From: JAHRVQ01 sp963976815
GTDB taxonomy: Bacteria > Pseudomonadota > Gammaproteobacteria > Pseudomonadales > Azotimanducaceae
Reading direction: 5' to 3'
Assembly (NCBI GenBank): GCA_963976815.1
Contig: CAXBLU010000006.1
Span: 124,001 to 188,000, forward strand
Length of the DNA stretch: 64,000 bases
Position 1 is the first letter of the stretch, and the number at the start of each line of letters is the position of its first letter. Of the stretch, positions 8,220-17,305 are shown one piece after another. The position numbers and the translations under genes were made by a program. The notes beneath the pieces were generated by a model. It was not told the DNA's origin, ran no database searches, and saw nothing but the letters and a program-made list of their open reading frames with translations.

Positions 8220-9821
8220 CTAGCCGTGTGCTTCCGACATATCTATTTTCGGTGGAGTAGAAAATGTGTGGTATGGCGCAGGAGATGGAATTGTCCATTC
8301 CAGACCATGCGCACCTTCCCAAACCTGTGCAGTGGCCTTCTTACCACCGAACACACACTTGACCACAATAAACAGGAAGAGCAACTGGCTAAATCCGAAC
8401 AGGAACGCACCCACGGTTGACACCATATTGTAGTCAGCGAACTGCAAAGCATAGTCAGGCACTCGACGAGGCATACCCGCCAAACCGATAAAGTGCTGAG
8501 GGAAGAACAAAACATTAATACCAACAAATGATAGCCAGAAGTGAACCTTGCCGAGAGTTTCGTCATACATGTTACCGGTCCACTTTGGAATCCAGTAATA
8601 GACCGCTGCCATAATCGTGAAGACCGAACCCGGCACTAGTACATAGTGGAAGTGAGCAACGACAAAGTAGGTATCGTGATACTGGAAGTCTGCAGGTGCA
8701 ATCGCAAGCATTAGGCCCGACAGACCGCCAATTGTGAACAGCACTACAAAGGCAATGGCAAACAACATGGGGGTTTCAAAAGTCATAGAACCTTGCCACA
8801 TGGTGGCGACCCAGTTAAATACCTTCACGCCCGTTGGAACCGCAATCAGCATCGTCGCGTACATAAAGTACAACTCGCCAGCTAAAGGCATACCAACAGT
8901 AAACATGTGGTGAGCCCATACGATAAATGACAGGAAGGCGATTGAAGCCGTGGCATATACCATTGATGGGTAACCAAACAAACGCTTGCGGGCAAATGTT
9001 GGAATGATTGCAGACACCACGCCAAAGGCTGGCAAAATCATAATGTAGACTTCTGGGTGACCAAAGAACCAAAAAACGTGCTGGAACATCACCGGGTCAC
9101 CACCACCACCAGCGTTAAAGAATGCTGTGCCAAAATGAATGTCCATTAACATCATCGTGACCACACCTGCCAGTACTGGCATTACTGCAATAAGCAGGTA
9201 AGCAGTAATTAACCAGGTCCAAACGAACAGCGGCATTTTCATCAAGGTCATACCAGGAGCCCGAAGATTCAGGATGGTCACAACCACATTGATTGAACCC
9301 ATGATGGAGGAAATACCCATCAAGTGAACCGCAAAAATGAAAAACGTTGTGCTGGGCGGTCCATAATCGGTCGACAGCGGCGCGTAGAAAGTCCACCCAA
9401 AGTTAGGCGCTCCACCTTCCATAAACAGTGTGCTAGCCAGCATTGCAAAAGCAAACGGCAGGATCCAAAAGCTATAGTTGTTCATGCGAGGTAAGGCCAT
9501 ATCCGGCGCACCAATCATCATCGGCACTAGCCAGTTAGCAAGACCAACAAAGGCTGGCATTACCGCACCAAACACCATGATCAAACCATGCATGGTTGTC
9601 ATCTGGTTGAAGAACTCAGGCTGAACAATTTGCAGTCCTGGTTGAAATAGTTCCGCTCGAATCACCAGGGCAAAGCTGCCGCCAAGGAGGAACATGGCAA
9701 AACTAAACCATAGGTACATGGTGCCAATATCTTTGTGATTGGTGGTAAACACCCACCGCATTATTCCCTTCGCAGGACCGTGATGATGATCATCGTGATG
9801 TTGTTCTATAACTGCACTCAT
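8220..9821 (-). CDS. ctaD: Cytochrome c oxidase subunit I
   Basis: Catalytic heme-copper subunit, 533 aa, about 12 membrane helices. The heme ligand H78 (T-M-H-G), the CuB ligand H255 with the cross-linked Y259 in G-H-P-E-V-Y, and the H-H pair in W-A-H-H-M-F are visible. The glutamate in G-H-P-E-V-Y marks the A1-type proton pathway. The N-terminus carries a histidine-rich stretch (H-H-D-D-H-H-H, residues 8-14), possibly a metal buffer. It follows coxB by 10 nt. Confidence 0.97.
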   Translation of the reverse strand: MSAVIEQHHDDHHHGPAKGIMRWVFTTNHKDIGTMYLWFSFAMFLLGGSFALVIRAELFQPGLQIVQPEFFNQMTTMHGLIMVFGAVMPAFVGLANWLVPMMIGAPDMALPRMNNYSFWILPFAFAMLASTLFMEGGAPNFGWTFYAPLSTDYGPPSTTFFIFAVHLMGISSIMGSINVVVTILNLRAPGMTLMKMPLFVWTWLITAYLLIAVMPVLAGVVTMMLMDIHFGTAFFNAGGGGDPVMFQHVFWFFGHPEVYIMILPAFGVVSAIIPTFARKRLFGYPSMVYATASIAFLSFIVWAHHMFTVGMPLAGELYFMYATMLIAVPTGVKVFNWVATMWQGSMTFETPMLFAIAFVVLFTIGGLSGLMLAIAPADFQYHDTYFVVAHFHYVLVPGSVFTIMAAVYYWIPKWTGNMYDETLGKVHFWLSFVGINVLFFPQHFIGLAGMPRRVPDYALQFADYNMVSTVGAFLFGFSQLLFLFIVVKCVFGGKKATAQVWEGAHGLEWTIPSPAPYHTFSTPPKIDMSEAHG

Positions 9822-9831
9822 CGAAATCTCC

Positions 9832-10971
9832 TTATTGGCCCGCTAGCTGTTCGTTAATGACCTTCGGTTGAATCAGGTCGCCAGTGTTGTTACCCCAGGC
9901 ATTTCTCTCGTAGGTAACAACCGCAGCTATCTCTGCTGCATTTAGCTGTGCGCCAAATGCCTGCATTGCAGTACCGGCCTTGCCGTGCAGCACAATATCA
10001 ATGTGATCTTGAATCGCACCTACTGAAAGGCCCTGACCTACAAGGGAAGGGAAAGCTGGCGGTAGACCCTGGCCGTTAGGTTGATGGCAGGTTGCACAGT
10101 TTCGTGTATAGACTGACTCGCCCTCGGCCATCAACTCCTCCATCGTCCACTCTTTACCGACAATCGCATAAACATCAGCCGCTTCCTGTTGCTTCTGAGC
10201 AAACCAGGCATCGTATTCATCCTGCTCTACCGCTCGAACGACAATTGGCATAAAACCATGATCTTTACCGCAAAGTTCAGCACATTGACCTCGATAGGTT
10301 CCGGGCTCTGTGACATTGGCCCAGGCCTCATGAATATATCCAGGTACCGCATCCTTCTTCACCGCAAAATCAGGCACCCACCAGGCGTGAATGACATCCT
10401 GAGATGTGATCAGAAAACGGACTCGCTTATTAATTGGAATTACGAGTTCATTATCAACGTCCAACAGATAGTGTTCTCGCTTGGCTGTCAGGTTGTTAAT
10501 TTCTTCGGCGGGGGTGAGCAGCGCGCTCATAAACTTGACTTCTTTTGCGGGGTCGTCATTTATATACGTATATTGCCATTTCCACTGGTAGCCCCGAACT
10601 TCAATATCAAGATCCGACTCACCAATGTCATACATTGCATTCAAGGTAGTCGTTGCTGGAATGGCCATGGCAACCAGAATAATGACCGGGATCACAGTCC
10701 AGGCAATTTCTATGGTTGTATTGTCATGAAAGGAGGCGGGCACCGCACCTAAGGATTTTCGGTGCATTAACATCGAGATGAGCATCACCCCGAAAACCAA
10801 AACCCCGATCACCACACATACCCAAAAAATGGTCATGTGTAGGTCGTATACCTGACGACTCATCTCTGTGACGCCTTGGCGCATGTTGACTGTCCAGTCT
10901 GCGTGCGCATTTCCCGCGCCAAACAGCAGTGACAAAGCAACTAACCAACCGTGCTGCTTGCCTTTATCCAT
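9832..10971 (-). CDS. ctaC: Cytochrome c oxidase subunit II with fused cytochrome c domain
   Basis: Carries the CuA centre that accepts electrons from cytochrome c. With the start used it has 379 aa: signal peptide (about residues 1-24, ending A-H-A), two membrane segments, the CuA cupredoxin domain with H195, C230-x3-C234-x3-H238-x2-M241, and a C-terminal cytochrome c domain with C292-A-T-C-H296 and probable ligand M336. An upstream start at 11010 would put 13 residues before the signal peptide, so the inner ATG is preferred. This is the promoter-proximal gene of the oxidase operon. The fused heme domain makes this the caa3-like subunit II. Confidence 0.95.
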   Translation of the reverse strand: MDKGKQHGWLVALSLLFGAGNAHADWTVNMRQGVTEMSRQVYDLHMTIFWVCVVIGVLVFGVMLISMLMHRKSLGAVPASFHDNTTIEIAWTVIPVIILVAMAIPATTTLNAMYDIGESDLDIEVRGYQWKWQYTYINDDPAKEVKFMSALLTPAEEINNLTAKREHYLLDVDNELVIPINKRVRFLITSQDVIHAWWVPDFAVKKDAVPGYIHEAWANVTEPGTYRGQCAELCGKDHGFMPIVVRAVEQDEYDAWFAQKQQEAADVYAIVGKEWTMEELMAEGESVYTRNCATCHQPNGQGLPPAFPSLVGQGLSVGAIQDHIDIVLHGKAGTAMQAFGAQLNAAEIAAVVTYERNAWGNNTGDLIQPKVINEQLAGQ

Positions 10972-11295
10972 CCCAAGAACTCCAAAATAATTGTCTGTGC
11001 CCGACTTCATGCCGAGACTTAATTGTGTCTAAGCCTAGTGTATCTAACTCTAGCCTGCTTTTATCTAGACCGCTTTTAAGAAAATCGCCCTATAACGCAT
11101 CACGCCCGGTGGCGTTTCAGAGTCGCTACAGCCGCCAGCACATCTAAAATGCGCTGACTCGCTCCTAACCGGGCCGCAATTATATCAGCGTGGCTTGGTT
11201 TCTCAACCAAGAAAGCCCTTATTCTTCAAGGCTTGGCGGTTATTTCTCAGGGCGAATCTAGGATTATCCAACACAATGATGCAAAAGTGGTATCA
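10972..11295. other. Intergenic region between coxB and an unknown gene
   Basis: About 320 bases between divergent genes. It must hold the promoter of the minus-strand oxidase operon, but I see no clear -35/-10 pair on that strand. No tRNA, small open reading frame or repeat was recognised. A TTG at 11233 could extend the next gene into this region. Confidence 0.5.
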
Positions 11296-11985
11296 ATGCC
11301 CAAAATCGCGTCTAATTCGGGGATGAACGATCAATTACACGCAATGCTGGCCAGGATATTTGCAAGCTGCGATCAGGACGAGATCAAAATTGGCCTTTTG
11401 CCCCTTTGTACTCGGCTCGCAAGGCAATTTGGTACAGGTGACGAGGCCCAATTCGAACAACGGGTTTTACCATTCTGCACAGAATACATCCTGCAAATTC
11501 CCTCGCTTATTGATTTATTAAAGATTACGGGCCGCGACTTACGCCTTGAGGACTTGATTGACACTTATCTGACACTTTCTAGCAGCTACCTGTTGTCAGC
11601 CTGTGAAGAAATCGAGCAAAACGAGACCCACAAAGGGCTAGAACAGTTCTTAATCCTACTACAGGGCGCTTACATCTTCGGCAGAATGCTGGAAGAACTA
11701 GATGATAAGGTGGAAATATTCATCGGCGTGCCGATTAGTCACCTCAATATGATGGACGCTAATCTAATTGTGCATGAAATTATCGGCGAGAGTTTTGCAA
11801 ATCGTCTCGATAAGGTCGTGATCTCCCTGGTAAAACAGTCTCAGGTTTCAAAAGGTGTAATAGAAGCGGGTTTAGACAAGGTGCAAGTAGACTCCGCAAA
11901 AAAGGAACATAAAAGCCTCAGTGGCCGCCCCGTGATCAATTTTGCCGAGTCCCATGGACTGGACCTGCTTTCCGGCCTTCTCTAA
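11296..11985 (+). CDS. Unknown protein, mostly helical
   Basis: I do not recognise this protein. From the ATG at 11296 it has 229 aa, rich in leucine and acidic residues, with no signal peptide or membrane segment. The composition suggests an all-helical cytosolic protein. Its two cysteine-containing segments (P-L-C-T and P-F-C-T) are 25 residues apart. The start is uncertain: a TTG at 11233 would add 21 residues and an ATG at 11323 would remove 9; none has a good ribosome site. It converges on yheV, ending 3 nt before that gene's stop codon. Confidence 0.6.
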   Translation: MPKIASNSGMNDQLHAMLARIFASCDQDEIKIGLLPLCTRLARQFGTGDEAQFEQRVLPFCTEYILQIPSLIDLLKITGRDLRLEDLIDTYLTLSSSYLLSACEEIEQNETHKGLEQFLILLQGAYIFGRMLEELDDKVEIFIGVPISHLNMMDANLIVHEIIGESFANRLDKVVISLVKQSQVSKGVIEAGLDKVQVDSAKKEHKSLSGRPVINFAESHGLDLLSGLL

Positions 11986-11988
11986 ACG

Positions 11989-12168
11989 CTATTCTGGCAA
12001 TCTGACGACCTGTAGATCAGGACGGTCAGGCAAGTCTTCGAGCTTTTCCATAAAATCACACTGGCTACAACCTCGGTGCGTCTCAGTACCCTCGGTAATC
12101 ACAAAGACCTTGTCTTCTGCACCACAACCGGGACAGATCGCCCCGGCAATAAAGCGCTTTTGTCCCAC
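11989..12168 (-). CDS. yheV: YheV family zinc-ribbon protein (DUF2387)
   Basis: A 59-aa protein that starts with GTG and reads V-G-Q-K-R-F-I-A-G-A-I-C-P-G-C. The K-R-F-I-A-G-A start and two cysteine pairs (C12-P-G-C15 and C34-S-Q-C37) identify the YheV/DUF2387 zinc-ribbon family, whose role is unknown. A gene of this family follows prlC in Pseudomonas. The GTG directly abuts the prlC TAG stop in the same frame, so the in-frame upstream codon is a stop and no earlier start is possible. GGGA about 10 nt upstream may serve as ribosome site. Confidence 0.85.
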   Translation of the reverse strand: MGQKRFIAGAICPGCGAEDKVFVITEGTETHRGCSQCDFMEKLEDLPDRPDLQVVRLPE

Positions 12169-14202
12169 CTAGATGATCCCATCTTGCTTTAGCAATGCTT
12201 CAATCTGAGGCTCTCGACCCCGAAATTGTACAAATAGATCCATTGCATCCAGACTTCCGCCCTGCTCCAGTACAGTCGCAAGAAATTTCTCACCGGTTTG
12301 CCGATTAAATATCCCGTCTTCTTTAAATCGAGCAAAAGCATCCGCCGAGAGAACTTCTGCCCATTTATAGCTGTAGTAGCCAGCGGCGTAGCCACCACCA
12401 AACACATGGGAAAAGCCGTTTTGAAATCGATTCGACGCTGGTGCAGAAATGACCGCCACTTCCTGACGAACCTCATCAAGAATTTTCTGGACCTGACCCG
12501 TTTGGCTCGGGTCATACTCGACGTGTAACCTGAAATCGAACAACGCAAATTCGAGCTGCCTTGCGGTGATCATGCCTGCGGAATAAGTTTTTGCCGCCAA
12601 CATCTTTTCCAACAGGTCAGATGGGAGGCTCTCGCCGCTCTCAAAGTGACCCGAGATGACTTGCAATGCCTCCGGCTCCCAGCACCAATTTTCCATAAAC
12701 TGGCTCGGTAGCTCAACAGCATCCCAGGACACACCGTTAATTCCCGACACACTGCCGCAGGTGATCTTTGTCATCATGTGATGCAAGCCATGTCCAAATT
12801 CATGAAACAAGGTCACAACTTCATCGTGAGTTAACAGAGCTGGCTGGTCGCCCATTGGGGGCGTGAAGTTGCAGGTGAGATACGCAACGGGAAGCTGCAG
12901 CTCACCGGAGGAGGTTAGTCGTCTGACCCTGCAGTCATCCATCCAGGCCCCACCTTGTTTGTGCTCTCGCGCATATAGGTCTAAATAGAAACGCGCAACA
13001 AGTCGCCCCTCTTTCATAATGTTGTATGTCTTCACATCGCTATGCCAGGTACTAATTTCTTCGGTAGCACTTATCTCAATGTCATACAGCCGCCTAACGA
13101 CTTCGAACATGCCGTTGATAACATGGGGAGCAGGAAAGTATGGCTTTAGCTCTTCCTCTGAAATACTAAACTTATGCTCTTTTAGCTTCTCAGAATAAAA
13201 GCTTGTATCCCAGGCGTTCACTTCAACAGCAGAAAACTTTTCTAATGCAAACTGGCAAAGCTCTGCAAATTCCGCTTCAGCCGCTGGTTTGGATTTTGCA
13301 CTTAGCTCCCGGAGAAAGCTGAGCACCTGCTCGGAATCCTTCGCCATTTTGGGTGCAAGAGAAACGCCTGAGTAATTTTCAAAACCTAACAATCTGGCCA
13401 ATTCCTGCCGAAGCGTTAGTATCTCTTCGATAATTTCTGTGTTATCCCACTGGCCAGCATTGGGGCCTTGGTCTGACGCTCGAGTGGTAAATGCTTCATA
13501 GAACTCTCGCCTGAGGTTTGAATCTTCAGCATAGGTCACCACTGGCATATAGCTTGGAAAATCGAGTGTAAAAAGAAAGCCAGTAAGTTCTTTCTTCTCA
13601 GCTAACTGACGAGCCTGGTCAAGCGCGCTATCGGGCAACCCTTTTAGTTCCTCGACATTTTCAATGTGCTTCTGCCAGGCCATTGTTGCATCAAGCACGT
13701 TGTCACTAAACTGACTAGATAAGGTAGAAAGTCTGGAAGAGATTTCAGCAAAACGCTTTTTTTCTTTCTCAGGAAGATCAATACCCGACAGCTTGAAGTC
13801 CCGTAGTGCATTTTCTATTGTCTTCTTCTGCGGTTGCTCCAAATTGCCGAACTCAGGACCGTTGTAGATTGATTCATAGGCCTTGAATAGTTCTGCTTTT
13901 TGTCCCATTTCGGTGTGATATGCCGAAAGCTTTGGAAGCGCATCGTTGTATGCATCCCTTAACTCCGGAGTGTTAACAACCGAATTCATATGGCTGACCG
14001 GAGAGAATGCTTGTTGCAAGCGATCATCCAATTCTTCTAGGGGTGTAATTAGGGTTTCCCAGGTAAAGTCATCCTGGGTGAGCAGCGCCTCAACCCTGGC
14101 CCGATTCTCCGCCAGAATTTCATCAATGGCAGGCATGACATGCTCGGCCTTAATCAAATCGAAAGGAGGTAGCTCGTGCTTTTCCAATAAGGGATTGGTC
14201 AT
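12169..14202 (-). CDS. prlC: Oligopeptidase A (M3 metallopeptidase)
   Basis: Cytosolic zinc peptidase of the thimet oligopeptidase family that degrades short peptides such as cleaved signal peptides. The 677-aa length matches E. coli PrlC. The zinc motif H467-E-F-G-H471 is followed by G-L-H-H. It lies 15 nt downstream of aroE and directly before yheV, with which it shares a reading frame across the TAG stop. Confidence 0.96.
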   Translation of the reverse strand: MTNPLLEKHELPPFDLIKAEHVMPAIDEILAENRARVEALLTQDDFTWETLITPLEELDDRLQQAFSPVSHMNSVVNTPELRDAYNDALPKLSAYHTEMGQKAELFKAYESIYNGPEFGNLEQPQKKTIENALRDFKLSGIDLPEKEKKRFAEISSRLSTLSSQFSDNVLDATMAWQKHIENVEELKGLPDSALDQARQLAEKKELTGFLFTLDFPSYMPVVTYAEDSNLRREFYEAFTTRASDQGPNAGQWDNTEIIEEILTLRQELARLLGFENYSGVSLAPKMAKDSEQVLSFLRELSAKSKPAAEAEFAELCQFALEKFSAVEVNAWDTSFYSEKLKEHKFSISEEELKPYFPAPHVINGMFEVVRRLYDIEISATEEISTWHSDVKTYNIMKEGRLVARFYLDLYAREHKQGGAWMDDCRVRRLTSSGELQLPVAYLTCNFTPPMGDQPALLTHDEVVTLFHEFGHGLHHMMTKITCGSVSGINGVSWDAVELPSQFMENWCWEPEALQVISGHFESGESLPSDLLEKMLAAKTYSAGMITARQLEFALFDFRLHVEYDPSQTGQVQKILDEVRQEVAVISAPASNRFQNGFSHVFGGGYAAGYYSYKWAEVLSADAFARFKEDGIFNRQTGEKFLATVLEQGGSLDAMDLFVQFRGREPQIEALLKQDGII

Positions 14203-14217
14203 GCTTTTTTCCAGGGT

Positions 14218-15051
14218 TTAATTTGAGTTAGTTTGTTGCTGCCGGCGCATTCGATTTAACACGCTTTGGCCATCGACGTTAACTTCATACCAAAGCTCAA
14301 AAGCCCTGGCAGCTTGTTCAACCAGCATGCCAAGACCATCGGCTCGCTGGTTAGCTGGTAGATCCTCACACCACTTTAAGAACTCTGTGCGTTTACCATA
14401 GATCATATCGTAACAGCAGGTATCTTGATTCATTAGTGTTTTTGAAAGGGCAATCGCCTCACTGGCATTGGATAACCCAGCAGAACTGCCGCTTACAATT
14501 AGATCGAAGCTCCCCGACAGTTCCGTTAAGGGAGAAGCGCTAACCCTTTTGTCTTTTAACTTTGTTGCTAGCGCTTGTGCTTTTGACGCCGTGCGATTCG
14601 CAATCACAATTGAGTGTGGTTCAGCGGCAAGGAGGCTCGCCAATACACCCTGAACAGCACCCCCAGCACCCAGGATTAAAATGGTCTGCCCTTTAATCCG
14701 CCAACCCAGGTTGGATTGCAGATCCCTTGTCAGGCCAGCGCCATCTGTATTGAACCCTTTCAGTTCCCCGCTGGGCTGGCGCACAATGGTATTCACCGCC
14801 CCGGCCTGGACCGCACCCTCGGAGAGGGTATCAACATATTCAAAGGCGTCGCCCTTAAATGGCACGGTTATATTGATGCCCATTCCGCCCTCGTCAAAAA
14901 AGCGACCGGCCGTTTCAGAAAACTGCCCAAGAGGCACCAATACTCTTTCGTAGCTCATATCAATGCCAGCGGCATCGGCAAACATTTGATGAATTTTGGG
15001 TGACAAACTATGGTTGATCGGGTTCCCAAAAACCGCAAGTCGATCGGTCAT
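14218..15051 (-). CDS. aroE: Shikimate dehydrogenase
   Basis: Reduces 3-dehydroshikimate to shikimate with NADPH in aromatic amino acid synthesis. It has 277 aa, with the substrate motif S-L-S-P (15-18), catalytic K66 in P-F-K, N87 and D103 in N-T-D-G, and the nucleotide-binding G-A-G-G-A at 128-132. The start overlaps the end of tsaC by 4 nt, indicating translational coupling. Confidence 0.95.
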   Translation of the reverse strand: MTDRLAVFGNPINHSLSPKIHQMFADAAGIDMSYERVLVPLGQFSETAGRFFDEGGMGINITVPFKGDAFEYVDTLSEGAVQAGAVNTIVRQPSGELKGFNTDGAGLTRDLQSNLGWRIKGQTILILGAGGAVQGVLASLLAAEPHSIVIANRTASKAQALATKLKDKRVSASPLTELSGSFDLIVSGSSAGLSNASEAIALSKTLMNQDTCCYDMIYGKRTEFLKWCEDLPANQRADGLGMLVEQAARAFELWYEVNVDGQSVLNRMRRQQQTNSN

Positions 15052-15617
15052 AGATCCCCCCTGCGTACAATGTTCGCACCACGCAGATCGCGAATTTCAC
15101 TAGGGCCGTTCTGACCTCCCAGGTTGCCTGGCACCACATAATCAAGTTGATCTGCAAAGTATTGTTTTAATCGCAATCTATTAAGTGCAGGGGGCTTCCC
15201 GGTAACGTTGGCTGAAGTCGAAACAATTGGCCGGCCGAGCTCAGAGCATATGTTTTGAATCACTGGATGAGCGGAAACTCGAATGGCAACGGTACTATGC
15301 TCCCCTGATATCCATACCGGCGTGGCTTTTGAAAGTGGCAGTAGATAGGTGATTGGACCGGGCCAGGCCTTATCAAGCTCCTCAATTTCGGTCGGCGCAA
15401 GCCTCTCTATATAGGGCAACACCTGGTCGATACTAGAGGCTACCATTATGAGGCCTTTTTGCCAGGGCCGGGCTTTTAATGAAAGGAGTCGCGCTACTGC
15501 CTGCTGATCTTCCGGCACACAACCGAGCCCCCAGACACCTTCCGTAGGGTATCCAATGACAGCTCCCTGCCTTAACAGGCCCGCAATAAGCCGGTAGCGC
15601 CAGCCCTGATGTTTCAC
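15048..15617 (-). CDS. tsaC: Threonylcarbamoyl-AMP synthase TsaC
   Basis: Makes threonylcarbamoyl-AMP from threonine, bicarbonate and ATP for the t6A37 modification of tRNA. It is a single YrdC domain of 189 aa, lacking the extra C-terminal domain of Sua5. The P-T-E-G-V-W-G-L-G motif, the K-A-R-P-W-Q-K-G-L-I segment and the S-T-S-A-N motif are present. It abuts purE upstream and overlaps aroE downstream. Confidence 0.94.
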   Translation of the reverse strand: MKHQGWRYRLIAGLLRQGAVIGYPTEGVWGLGCVPEDQQAVARLLSLKARPWQKGLIMVASSIDQVLPYIERLAPTEIEELDKAWPGPITYLLPLSKATPVWISGEHSTVAIRVSAHPVIQNICSELGRPIVSTSANVTGKPPALNRLRLKQYFADQLDYVVPGNLGGQNGPSEIRDLRGANIVRRGDL

Positions 15618-16109
15618 CTAGATATTCAAATCTTTATTTTTGTCTCTAACGGCCTGGGCACTTTCTTCTCGCTCGGCAATTAATCGGGCTTTCAGTTCAG
15701 GGTCAGAGGTACCCATAATTTGGGCCGCGAGATAACCTGCATTTTTTGCCCCAGCTTTACCAATCGCGACGGTAGCAACAGGAATTCCACCGGGCATTTG
15801 AGCTGTTGAAAGTAAGGCATCAAAGCCCTGTAAGGGTCCAGAATCAATCGGCACACCAATCACCGGCGTCAAGGTGTGAGCGGCAACCGCTCCGGCTAAA
15901 TGGGCCGCCATACCTGCACCGCATATAAAGGCTGCAACACCTCTTTTATCCGCATCAATGACAAATGATTGTGTATCCGCTGGTGTTCTGTGAGCACTTG
16001 TCACTCGGACCTCATACTTGATCTCAAATTTCTTGAGAATATCAACCGCTGCCTGCATCACAGGTAGATCTGAATCAGAACCCATTAGGATTGCGACAAA
16101 ACCTGCCAT
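15618..16109 (-). CDS. purE: N5-carboxyaminoimidazole ribonucleotide mutase PurE
   Basis: Moves the carboxyl group of N5-CAIR to form CAIR in purine synthesis. It has 163 aa with the G-S-D-S-D phosphate-binding motif and S-A-H-R-T-P segment of PurE. The ATG at 16109 has GGAGGTG 6 nt upstream; a TTG at 16124 lies inside that ribosome site and is rejected. The partner gene purK, often adjacent, is not in the window. Class I (mutase) is assumed from overall similarity. Confidence 0.93.
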   Translation of the reverse strand: MAGFVAILMGSDSDLPVMQAAVDILKKFEIKYEVRVTSAHRTPADTQSFVIDADKRGVAAFICGAGMAAHLAGAVAAHTLTPVIGVPIDSGPLQGFDALLSTAQMPGGIPVATVAIGKAGAKNAGYLAAQIMGTSDPELKARLIAEREESAQAVRDKNKDLNI

Positions 16110-16162
16110 AGTCTTCACCTCCAATCAAAGGGGACGCAAATTACAGCAGTCCTAACCGCCTT

Positions 16163-17236
16163 TCAAGCTAGCTTTCGTAACATGTAACCATCAGCCCCCG
16201 ATTCAATTTCACCCTTTACTTCCAGGCTTATGAGAACCGCCATAAGCTCAGCCACGGCAAGATTCGTTTCCTCCACAATTCTGTCCCCATGCCGGGGTCC
16301 TTCGGTCAGTACTTTAAGCACAAGCTGCTCACTCTTACTTAAGGCGGGTCTATCTGGATGCCGTCTAACACTAAAGTCATGGAACTCCTCAACAATATCC
16401 AAAACCGAAGTCGCAAGGGTCGCCCCCTGCCGAATAAGCTGATGACACCCTTCGCTCTGACGGGATCGAATTGATCCTGGTATCGCAAACACTTCCCGAC
16501 CCTGCTCCATGGCTAATCGAGCTGAAATCAAAGAACCACTTTTTAGCGCCGCCTCTATTACAATCGTTGCCCGGGACAAACCCGTTACAATTCTGTTTCG
16601 TTGTGGAAAATGTCGGGCATGGGCTGGGAATCCGGTTGGATATTCAGTCAGCAGACATCCACGCTCGAGGATGTTGAACGCCAGTCGCTCGTGGGAGCGA
16701 GGATAGATAGAGTCAGCTCCACAACCTTGAACCGCAATGGTCTTACCCTGAGCTTCTAACGTGCCGCGATGTGCTGCGGCATCAATGCCCGTCGCCATTC
16801 CGCTGGTGATGGTGAATCCCACCTCAGCCAGTTGGCTCGCGAACTGTCTGGCATTTGAGACTCCCGTAGGTGTCGGTTTCCGGCTGCCAACAATGGCAAT
16901 TTGATCCTCATTTATTAGATCAAGGTTGCCCCAGACAAAAAGCATATACGGGGGATCCGATAGAGTCCTGAGTTTTACCGGATAGCGAGTATCTTGCTGG
17001 CTCAAAATATGATGGGAAGGGTCCGTAGCCCAGGAAGAATCAGCCTCTACAGCTTTGTGGTGATTTCCGGTACGGGACGTCGTCAGTAGAGATTTTGCAA
17101 TGGCCGGAGCGACGGGCGTGAGTTTGGGGTCAAATTCCGACAGAACCAACTCGGCGTTACCGTATTTCTGCACCAGTTTTTGCGCAAGGCCCGGGTGACC
17201 GGCCGTTAATCGATGAAGACTAAGTTGTGCGAACAT
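16163..17236 (-). CDS. dprA: DNA processing protein DprA
   Basis: Loads RecA on incoming single-stranded DNA during natural transformation; widely conserved also in species not known to be competent. It has 357 aa: an N-terminal helical (SAM-like) part, the Rossmann-like DprA core with I-V-G-S-R-K and S-G-M-A-T-G-I-D-A-A-A-H, and a C-terminal winged-helix domain. It lies 69 nt downstream of the LysM gene. Confidence 0.94.
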   Translation of the reverse strand: MFAQLSLHRLTAGHPGLAQKLVQKYGNAELVLSEFDPKLTPVAPAIAKSLLTTSRTGNHHKAVEADSSWATDPSHHILSQQDTRYPVKLRTLSDPPYMLFVWGNLDLINEDQIAIVGSRKPTPTGVSNARQFASQLAEVGFTITSGMATGIDAAAHRGTLEAQGKTIAVQGCGADSIYPRSHERLAFNILERGCLLTEYPTGFPAHARHFPQRNRIVTGLSRATIVIEAALKSGSLISARLAMEQGREVFAIPGSIRSRQSEGCHQLIRQGATLATSVLDIVEEFHDFSVRRHPDRPALSKSEQLVLKVLTEGPRHGDRIVEETNLAVAELMAVLISLEVKGEIESGADGYMLRKLA

Positions 17237-17305
17237 GGTCGCAGATTAAATCACCGCGACCTCATTCTAGATAAGCGACTGGCCTTATTTCGGATCAGCT
17301 AGAAG

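Noticed and set aside
10189..10752. 187-codon plus-strand open frame
   Set aside because: Lies antisense to coxB, whose copper and heme motifs are all intact; composition is not protein-like.
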